Origin: Myxococcus fulvus
Lineage (GTDB): Bacteria; Myxococcota; Myxococcia; Myxococcales; Myxococcaceae
Assembly (NCBI RefSeq): GCF_900111765.1
Contig: NZ_FOIB01000009.1
Span: 124,001-188,000 of the forward strand
DNA: 64,000 bases
Reading direction: 5' to 3'
Position numbers and translations under genes: made by a program. Numbering within the stretch: position 1 is the first letter of the stretch; every line of letters begins with the position of its first letter. Below are positions 29,591-40,000 of this stretch, piece by piece. The notes beneath the pieces were generated by a model, which was not told where the DNA came from, searched no databases, and saw nothing but the letters and a program-made list of their open reading frames with translations.

Positions 29591-31063
29591 GTGCAAGAGC
29601 TCATCGACGTGCTGCGACACCAGGCGCGCCACTTCGCGCCCGAACTCGCGCAGCTCGCGTACAAGCGCGGACTCGCCGTCACCCAGTCGGACGGCACCAC
29701 GCGCCCCATCCCCATCACCGCGACGCCCGTCATCCTCGACGCCGCGGAGATCCGCCGCCGCGCGGAGCTGTCCGCGCACCTGGCCTCCGCCACGGTGAAG
29801 ATGGCGCGCGCGTGGCTCGCCGCGCCCGACGCCGAGCTGCTGCTGGGCTCGCTCTCCCCGCTCGAGCGCGCGCTCGCGGAGCGCACCTGGCCCCAGGCCG
29901 TGCGGCTGGCCACCACCCGCGTGGACTACTTCGTCTCCGGCGGCAAGCCGTGGGCGCTGGAGGTCAACGCCACCATCCCAGCCATGCAGGGCTACTCGGA
30001 CATCGCGGCCCGCACGTTCATCGAGGTGGTGGCCCGCCACTTCCGCTATCCGGAGAAGGCGCTGCCCTCGCTGCTGACGCTCAACGGCAGCAACGCGCTG
30101 GCGCTCTATCGCGCGCTGCTGGACGGGTACGCCGCCGAGCGCCCCGGCCAGTTCCCCGACACGGTGGCGCTCTTGTGCCGTCGCAACGACGCGCAGATTT
30201 CCGAGCTGCGGTGGCTGTGCGAGCGCTTCCGTGAGTTCGGCGCCGACGCGGACATCGTGCACCCGGACGAGGTGTCCGGCGACACGACGTTCGAGGTGCG
30301 CGGCAAGAAGTACGACCTGGTCTACCGCCATCTCTTCGTGCGGCGGCTCGAGCAGCAGCCCTCGCCGTGGGTCGAGGACTTCCTCGCCACGGTGCCCGGC
30401 AAGAAGGCCGTGTTCCTCAACCCGCCCGCGTCGCAGGTCGAGGTGAAGTCCACCTTCGCGCGCCTGTCGCAGGCCCTGGCCGAGCCCGAGCTCGCCGAGG
30501 CCGCGGGGCTCACCCCCGTGGAGCTGGAGGCCATCCGCGCCTCCGTGCCCTGGACGCGCCTGTTCCGCGCGGGCCCGACGACGGGACCGGATGGGACGAA
30601 GCTGGACGACGTGGTGGCGGAGGTGGCGCGCAACCCCGCCCGCTTCGTGCTCAAGCGGGCGTGGGACTACGGCGGCAAGGCCGTCTTCCTCGGTCGCTCG
30701 GCGGGCACGGTGCCGTACGTCGAGCGCGTGACGGCGGCGTACGGCGAGCCCCTGGGCTGGCCGGAGCTGTGCGCGCGCGCGGCGAGCGACCCGACGGGCG
30801 GCGGCTTCGTGGTGCAGGAGATCGTCGACTCTCCTCCCGAGGACCACCTGCTGGTGGAGCCCCACGGGACGGTGCTGCCCACGTCGTTCTTCGTGGACTA
30901 CTCGGCCTACGCGTCCGTGGGGCTGTCGAAGCAGCCCGCATGGGGTGGCGTGTGCCGGGGCTCCATGGCGGAAATCGTGAATATCGTGGGCGGCGGCGGC
31001 GTGCTGCCCCTCATCACCACCGAGGTCGCCTCGAAGCTTTTGCTCGCGTGGAAGGCGATTTAA
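29591..31063 (+). CDS. circularly permuted ATP-grasp enzyme, glutathionylspermidine-synthase-like
   Basis: 490 residues, soluble. Features of the circularly permuted ATP-grasp fold: DYFVSGGKPWALEVNATIP near the N-terminus, and nucleotide-binding segments FVLKRAWDYGGKAVFLG and GGGFVVQEIVDSP near the C-terminus. Such enzymes ligate a carboxylate to an amine at the expense of ATP. No amidotransferase or peptide-precursor gene is adjacent, so the substrate is unknown. GTG at 29591 has GAGAAGGA about twelve bases upstream. Confidence 0.8.
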   Translation: MQELIDVLRHQARHFAPELAQLAYKRGLAVTQSDGTTRPIPITATPVILDAAEIRRRAELSAHLASATVKMARAWLAAPDAELLLGSLSPLERALAERTWPQAVRLATTRVDYFVSGGKPWALEVNATIPAMQGYSDIAARTFIEVVARHFRYPEKALPSLLTLNGSNALALYRALLDGYAAERPGQFPDTVALLCRRNDAQISELRWLCERFREFGADADIVHPDEVSGDTTFEVRGKKYDLVYRHLFVRRLEQQPSPWVEDFLATVPGKKAVFLNPPASQVEVKSTFARLSQALAEPELAEAAGLTPVELEAIRASVPWTRLFRAGPTTGPDGTKLDDVVAEVARNPARFVLKRAWDYGGKAVFLGRSAGTVPYVERVTAAYGEPLGWPELCARAASDPTGGGFVVQEIVDSPPEDHLLVEPHGTVLPTSFFVDYSAYASVGLSKQPAWGGVCRGSMAEIVNIVGGGGVLPLITTEVASKLLLAWKAI

Positions 31064-31161
31064 GGGAGGGCCTCAGCCAGGGTCCGCGCACGCCCGGGTC
31101 GAAGACGCTATAAGCAGTGGCGCCGCCGGGGCAGCTCCCGGCGCGAAAGGATACGATTCAA

Positions 31162-31872
31162 ATGGCCTGGGAAACTTCCGGATGGCAGACGGCCGAGAGC
31201 GACTCGGTCAACTCCGTCCTGGTGCAGGAGTCGAAGCGCGCGTTCATGACGCGCGTGCATGGTTGGATGTTCGCGGGGCTGCTGCTCACGGGCGTGATGG
31301 CCCTGGTGACGCTGAGCAACGAGGCGCTCCTGCGCACGGTGCTCGAGTGGCGGTTCGGGTTCATGATCGCGCAGCTGGGCGCGGTGTTCGCGCTGTCGTT
31401 CCTGGCGCCCCGCCTGTCGGGCCCGGCGGCCGCGGCCCTGTTCCTGGGCTACTCCGCGCTCACGGGGATGACGTTCTCCATCCTCTTCCTCGTCTACACG
31501 GCGGGCAGCATCGCGCAGGCGTTCTTCCTGACGGCGGGCGTCTACGGCGCCATGGCGCTGTACGGCACGGTGACCAAGAAGGACCTGAGCGCCTGGGGCA
31601 CGTTCCTCTTCATGGGCCTCATCGGCGTGGTGCTGGCCGGCCTGGTCAACCTCTTCATGCGCAGTGACATGATGTCGTTCGTCATCGCCTGCGCGTCCGT
31701 CCTCGTGTTCGCGGGCCTGACGGCGTACGACACGCAGAAGCTGCGGGAGATGCACGCCAACACCGGCTACAGCAGCGCGGCCACGGTGAGCATCGTCGGC
31801 GCGCTGACGCTGTACCTGGACTTCATCAACCTGTTCCTCGCCATCCTCCGGTTGCTCGGCCGCCGTCGGTAG
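31162..31872 (+). CDS. Bax-inhibitor-1/YccA-family membrane protein
   Basis: 236 residues with seven hydrophobic helices. The family-defining C-terminal block LTAYDTQKLREM followed by GALTLYLDFINLFLAILRLLG is present, including the Asp of the di-aspartyl pH sensor. Bacterial members are pH-sensitive calcium-leak channels or interact with the FtsH protease. ATG at 31162 follows AAAGGA. A TATAAG -10-like hexamer lies at 31109 and a strong terminator follows the stop. Confidence 0.93.
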   Translation: MAWETSGWQTAESDSVNSVLVQESKRAFMTRVHGWMFAGLLLTGVMALVTLSNEALLRTVLEWRFGFMIAQLGAVFALSFLAPRLSGPAAAALFLGYSALTGMTFSILFLVYTAGSIAQAFFLTAGVYGAMALYGTVTKKDLSAWGTFLFMGLIGVVLAGLVNLFMRSDMMSFVIACASVLVFAGLTAYDTQKLREMHANTGYSSAATVSIVGALTLYLDFINLFLAILRLLGRRR

Positions 31873-31903
31873 TCAGGCAAGCGACAACCCTCCGTTCGCG
31901 ACG

Positions 31904-31945
31904 AGCGGCGGCACGGCCCATGTGGGCACGTGTCGCCGCTTTTTT
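31904..31945 (+). terminator. rho-independent terminator after the Bax-inhibitor-1 gene
   Basis: A 12-bp stem AGCGGCGGCACG / CGTGTCGCCGCT with one G-U pair, extended by inner GCCCA / GGGCA, followed by six Ts. This is the clearest intrinsic terminator in the window. Confidence 0.88.
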
Positions 31946-32012
31946 ATTGGGGCGTGTTTGACCCGATTGCCGGCCCTCCCTGCTCCATCCGTGGATACAG
32001 GAGGAAACCGCA

Positions 32013-33170
32013 ATGCAGAGGTCCCTCGCATCATCCCTCGTCGCGCTGTCCCTGTTGTCCTCGAGCCTGGCGTCCGCGCACGGCTCCATGGAGGTGCCGC
32101 TCAGCCGCGTCTACAGCTGCTTCAAGGAAGGGCCGGAGACGCCCAAGTCCGCGGCGTGCAAGGCCGCCATCCAGAGCGGAGGCACCCAGGCGCTCTATGA
32201 CTGGAACGGTGTCCGGCAGGGCAACGCCAACGGCCGCCACCGCGAGCTCATCGCCGACGGCAAGCTGTGCAGCGCGGCCAACGAGAGCCACCGGGGCCTG
32301 GACCTGGCCCGCACGGACTGGCCCGCGACGCTCATCTCCCCGGACTCCAACAACCGCTTCGACTTCGTCTTCCACGCGACGGCGGTGCACGCGACGGCGT
32401 ACTTCCACCTCTACGTCACGAAGGAGGGCTACAACCCGGCGCTGCCGCTGAAGTGGTCGGACCTGGAGGCCTCGCCCTTCTGCACGCTGACGGCGCCGTC
32501 CGCCCCGCAGAACAACCGCTACCGCTTCACCTGTCCGTTCCCCCAGGGGCGCACCGGCCAGCACGTCGTCTACGCCATCTGGCAGCGCTCCGACAGCCCG
32601 GAGGCCTTCTACGCGTGCACGGACGTGAAGTTCAGCAACACGCCCCCGCCGCCCACCACGTGGAAGGAGCTGGGCGCGGTGCAGGCGCGCGAGGACCTGG
32701 CCGCGCAGAGCAAGGTGACGCTGCGCCTGTTCGACAGCGGCGGCCGTGACGCGGAGACGCACCCGCTGACGCTCTCCACCGCGACGCCCGCGGCCACGTG
32801 GATCTACCAGCTGGCCCAGCAGGTGAACGCCACCTCCAGCCGGGTGCAGGTGGGTGAGCTGCAGACGAACGGCACCGTGCGTCCCGTCAACAGCGCCACC
32901 GCGAACCGCGTCTACTCGCGCGAGGCGAGCGACTCGTTCCAGCTCGACATCGAGAAGCCCACGGGCGGCGGCGGCGGCGGGGATCCGGCGCAGTTCAAGT
33001 ATCCCAATGGCATCGACAGCTACGTGGCGGGAACGCTCGTGGAGGGGACCAACGGCAGCATCTACCGGTGCAAGCCCTTCCCCTACTCCGGCTGGTGCAA
33101 GGGCTCCGCGCCGTACTACGCGCCCGGCACGGGCAGCCACTGGAGCGACGCGTGGGAGTTCGTGCGCTGA
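32013..33170 (+). CDS. AA10 lytic polysaccharide monooxygenase with chitin-binding module
   Basis: 385 residues, secreted. Cleavage after MQRSLASSLVALSLLSSSLASA exposes His 23 (HGSMEVPLSRVYSC), which with His 126 (ATAVHATAYFHLYVT) forms the copper histidine brace; the axial aromatic is likely in DSPEAFYACTDVKF. A GbpA-like second domain (LFDSGGRDAETHPLTL) and, after a poly-Gly linker, a C-terminal chitin-binding type-3-like module (YRCKPFPYSGWCKGSAPYYA) follow. It oxidatively cleaves chitin or related polymers. ATG at 32013 follows a strong AGGAGG seven bases upstream. Useful for a predator or saprophyte. Confidence 0.95.
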   Translation: MQRSLASSLVALSLLSSSLASAHGSMEVPLSRVYSCFKEGPETPKSAACKAAIQSGGTQALYDWNGVRQGNANGRHRELIADGKLCSAANESHRGLDLARTDWPATLISPDSNNRFDFVFHATAVHATAYFHLYVTKEGYNPALPLKWSDLEASPFCTLTAPSAPQNNRYRFTCPFPQGRTGQHVVYAIWQRSDSPEAFYACTDVKFSNTPPPPTTWKELGAVQAREDLAAQSKVTLRLFDSGGRDAETHPLTLSTATPAATWIYQLAQQVNATSSRVQVGELQTNGTVRPVNSATANRVYSREASDSFQLDIEKPTGGGGGGDPAQFKYPNGIDSYVAGTLVEGTNGSIYRCKPFPYSGWCKGSAPYYAPGTGSHWSDAWEFVR

Positions 33171-33245
33171 AGAAGCGCCTGGGCTCGGCCCCGAAGCGAT
33201 GACGTAGAGGACGGGCGGGGAGTTGCCGGGGCCATGCGCCTTGCG

Positions 33246-33587
33246 TCAGCTCCCCGCTTTCTCCTTGCGGGAGAACGGCATCAGGAGCCGGTCCACGGGG
33301 CGACCATTCATCAGGTGCTCCTCGACAATCTCCGGCACGTCCTCCACCTTCACGCCCGCGTACCAGGAGCCCTCGGGATAGACGACGACGGAGACGCCGA
33401 AGGCGCAGGTGTCGAGGCACCCCGCGGCGTTGGCGCGCATGCGCCCCTTCACCCCGCGCTTGTCGAGCTCCTCCTTGAACGCGGCGCGCACCTCCTCCGC
33501 GCCCTTGGTGGCGCAACACCCCTTGGGGTGTCCGTCCGGTCGACGGTTGGTGCAGACGAACACATGGCGCTGGAAGGGAGGAGGCAT
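33246..33587 (-). CDS. thioredoxin-like [2Fe-2S] ferredoxin
   Basis: 113 residues. The four Cys ligands fit the thioredoxin-like ferredoxin pattern: HVFVCTNRRPDGHPKGCC at the start and ANAAGCLDTCAFGVSVVVYP in the middle, followed by the family's PEGSWYAGV. It is an electron carrier of unknown partner. ATG at 33587 has AGGAGG five bases upstream. Confidence 0.93.
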   Translation of the reverse strand: MPPPFQRHVFVCTNRRPDGHPKGCCATKGAEEVRAAFKEELDKRGVKGRMRANAAGCLDTCAFGVSVVVYPEGSWYAGVKVEDVPEIVEEHLMNGRPVDRLLMPFSRKEKAGS

Positions 33588-34189
33588 CCTGGCCTCCTAA
33601 CGCGCCAGATGTCCGAAATCGACCCCCACCTGCCCCCTCGCCGACGGGACTGTCGAGCGGGAGGCGCGCGGATCATCGCGCCCCTTGTGGCATCGCGGAT
33701 CCGATGCACAGACTTTCAGCAAACGTCCCCCAGTGATCACGCCCGTTTGCATCGGAGTGACGATACATGTCTCGCACGCTGTTATCAGTCACCGTAGAGC
33801 CTGGCTTGCGATGCTGGCGCCAAGGGTCTAGATCCGCCCTTGCACGTCCGCCGAGCTACAGGTCGCTACGTCTCCTGCCCGCACTGGCGGCGGCGGGATA
33901 GACCCCATTCTGTAGTGTGTGAGCTTTATCCCAGCACTACAAATTGGGTGGACGCTGTTCCTTGATCAGCCGGGGCGAAGGGCGTATTGATCCCGCCCGC
34001 TCGGTCTTCGGCCGAGCAATCTCCACAACGGAAGTCCGGGGTGATGAGCCCCCAGCAACGCTTCGCGAGCCTGCTCCGGAGTCGCTCACGCTTGCCCGCG
34101 TGACGTCCCTGGAACCTTCGGAATCTCGCGCGCTTAGCGCTGTGCAAAATTTTGCATTCCAACTCAGAGTGAACCCGGAGGGTGGCGAC
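33588..34189 (+). promoter_or_regulatory. 602-bp non-coding leader/promoter region of nrdJ
   Basis: No gene is visible here. Contents: an inverted repeat TGTAGTG...CACTACA (33911-33917 and 33935-33941); a promoter-like TTGATC-17-TATTGA (33962-33990); a UUCG-type hairpin GCTCGG...CCGAGC (33999-34017); a hairpin GGGG...CCCC near 34040; a GCGCTTAGCGC dyad; and a perfect palindrome TGCAAAATTTTGCA (34143-34156) 34 bases before the start. Cobalamin-riboswitch boxes were looked for and not found. Confidence 0.55.
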
Positions 34190-36979
<2,790 letters not shown>

Positions 36980-37005
36980 ACCTCACGCGATGAGCTGACG
37001 CACCC

Positions 37006-37045
37006 GAGGGCTCCGGAGCGCTGCTTCCGGGGCCCTCGCTGTTTT
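37006..37045 (+). terminator. terminator after nrdJ
   Basis: GAGGGCTCCGGA / TCCGGGGCCCTC stem of about 11 pairs with one mismatch, followed by GCTGTTTT. It lies between convergent genes. Confidence 0.65.
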
Positions 37046-37086
37046 CCGCTCGCGGCTGCCGCGGCACGGGTTGGCAGGTGCTGCGC

Positions 37087-40000
37087 TCACTCCGCCCGGG
37101 TCGCGGGCAGCCGGTCGTAGACCTCCGACGCCTTCGCGGACACTCGCGTCAGCTCGTCGAGCGTCGTGGTGGCCACGTGCGCGCCTCCCGAATCCGCGAC
37201 GACGAACGCGACGGGACGCCCTCGGGCGCGGATGGGGACGACGAGCAGGTGTGACGTGGGTCCGCCGAGCGCGGCGAAGATGGCCTCGTCCTGGACGCAT
37301 GATGGCGCATCGAAGCTGCTGGGCCCCAACTGGCCGAGCGCGGACACGAGCAGCGACGGGGCCTCCAGGTCCACCTTGAGCGAGGCCACCGCGGGGCTGT
37401 CACTCCCCGGCCCCCATGCATGGCCGACGCGCACGAGCCCGAAGCTCTCCCCGAGCAGGAAGGCTCGCTGGAATCGACCCGCGCAGTAGGCGATCAACAC
37501 CTTGCCGAGCACGCCTTGTGAGCCGACGTCATCGAGCGCGGTGAGGACCTGGTCCGCGGAGACCTTGGGGCCGTCGTGGCTCGCGTCCGGAGTGGACTCG
37601 TCGGCCGCGGCCAGCAGGGTCGCCAGGGCCTCCGAGGGAGCACGGGCCTGGGGCTGCCAGGGCTGCTGGATGAAGTCCCAGGCGGAGGCGAGGGGAAGCT
37701 CCGTGGTGGCACCCGCTGGCGCCGCCGCGCGAGCGTTGCCCTCGAGGTCCACCGCGCGGTCCTCCCACGTGCTCTCCGCGGAGTGACCGATGGTTCCGTT
37801 GCCTTCGGCGCCCTGCCACCCGACGAACTCCCACGTCGACGCGAGCTGCATCGGTGCATCGTCCGCGGCCGGCAGCTCGTCCAACTCGATGGCCGCGCGG
37901 CGCGGAGGGACGGGCCTGGGCGACGGCTCGGTGGGCGTGGGCTCCGCGTCGGGCACCTGGGGCTCGCGCAGTGCAATCACCTCGGCGCCCGCGTGGGCGA
38001 CGGGTGCGGCATCGACAGGTGACGGTGACTCCACGGGAGGCGAAGCCACGGTCGCGGAGCCGGAGGGCTCGCCGTGGGATGCGAGCATCGTCCCCGCGGC
38101 TTCGATCGTCAGGGTCTCCCCCACGTCACCCTCGACGGGCACGGCGGCCGGAGCGCTCGAGTCAATCGCGGGGGATGACGTGTCCTGGTCAACCTGGCTC
38201 GCGTCACCGAGCGTCGCCTTCATCAGCTTCCAGTGCTCGACCGACGGCGCCTCCGTGCTGTCGGAGGTGGAGGCTCCTGAGTGCTCGGGCGCGGGGACCT
38301 CCGTCGATGCTGGGAGTTCAGCGTGAGGCTTCACCTCGGATTCGTCGAGGTAGGCCACCGCAGTGGACGACTGGACCTCGGGAGCGCTCGACGGCTCTTC
38401 GTTGCGCGTCCCTCTCGCGTCGTTCGATAGCGCGGCGGTCTGGAGCTCTCGCGCAGCCGACTCGGTGGTCGATGCGGGAGACACCTCTGCCTCGGTGCTG
38501 ACATCGGACTGCGTGGAGGCGGAAGAGAGCTCGACGCTCGATTCGGACGCCGCGGCCTCCGTGGACCGCACCTCGCGCGCAATGGGCTCCGCATCCTCGG
38601 AATCCCCCGTGACCTTCGACTCCGACTGCGCGACATCACCCCAGTCATCAAGCGGGCTCGCGTCCTGGCCGGTGCTACGTGCATCCGACACCGAAGGTTG
38701 ACGATGAGAAGCCTCGACACCCGAGTCGACATCGACCGTGGGAAGCGAGCTGCCGTGTGCTGTCTGCGACTCGATCGAGAACGGCGCGGAGGCAATCACC
38801 GACGCGAGGGCCACGTCCGAGACCGTCTCGGCGCCAGTGGGTGCGGGCCCGTCCAGCGCGGTCGCCTCGGAGCCCGCGGTGGACGGGGCCACCGCCGCGC
38901 GCTCCTCGACTTCTTCACGAGTGGAGAGACGAACCACCTCGGCATCCCCGGGGGCCGACGACGTGGCTTGCGGTGCTGTCTCATCCTTGTCCGTGGGAGC
39001 AGCGTGCTCCTCGACTTGCGCCAAGGCAGGGACATCGGTCGTCGCAGCCGTGCCCTCTCCTTCAAGGAGTTGGGACGCGCGAGACGTGGCACCGGCCTCA
39101 TTCGCTGAGGCGGGTTCGAACTCGGGGGTTGTGGCGACGGTCTCGCGTGAGGTGGATTCGTCGCTCGGCGCAGGCTCGATTCGAGCACTCGCGTCACCCA
39201 CGCTCCACGGTGTCTCGGAGACTTCGGACGTCGTGGACGACGGGGATTCCTCCGCGGCCCGTTCCGAGGAAGGAAGTCCCTCCTCGGACACATTGCCCCG
39301 CGTCAGGTCACTCGCTGCATCGACGTTCAGCGAGGAGTCCGAGGGACGTTCCTGTGCCTCACCACCCTCGACTCGTGCATCCGAGCCCGCTTCCGTCGGA
39401 GGACTCGCCACGGCGACCGCATCGTCCAGACGCTCCGTGTTCGACGACGTGAGCCCCACCACTTGCGCCGATCCATCGTCGAGCGCACCGAGCGCCTCTT
39501 GAGAGACCTGGAGTACTCCAACCTCACGAACCGCACCGTCCGTGGCTTGCGCCTCGCGGCCTTCGGAAGCGCCGAGGGCCTCACTGGAGACTTCGAGCGA
39601 GCCTCCATCGAGGACCGCGTCAGCCACTGAGACATCAGGGCTCGAAGCGGACGCGCTGTCCTCCGTGGAGAGAATCTCCAGACCCGACTCTGTCTCCACG
39701 CGCGCGTCGAGTTCGCTCAGCGGAGCCTGAGAGACATCACTGACCGAAGGCGTTGCGAGTCCGATGCCCGGCGGAACGGAGCCGGCGGCCGCGGGCGGTG
39801 GTGCTCCTCTTGGAGCCATCCCCGGAGGTTGAGGCGCGGCGACTCCCTTCATGCCCGGAGGTTGCGGCTGCCCCATCGGCGGGCGCGGCGCGACACCACC
39901 CACGTCGGGATTCATTCCGCCCACGGGCTGCGGCGGACGCACCATTCCCGGCGGCGGTGGGCCTCCGGGTCCTCCGGTCATCGAGGGAGGTCGTCCCCCT

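Noticed and set aside
33710..34189. Cobalamin riboswitch before nrdJ
   Set aside because: The conserved B12 box and the other core boxes were not found on the plus strand. A CAGGAGAC stretch on the minus strand near 33870 has the wrong flanks and orientation.
33944..34189. Upstream TTG start for nrdJ
   Set aside because: The 82 added residues show no homology-like features and the internal ATG has a good ribosome site; the stretch reads as leader.
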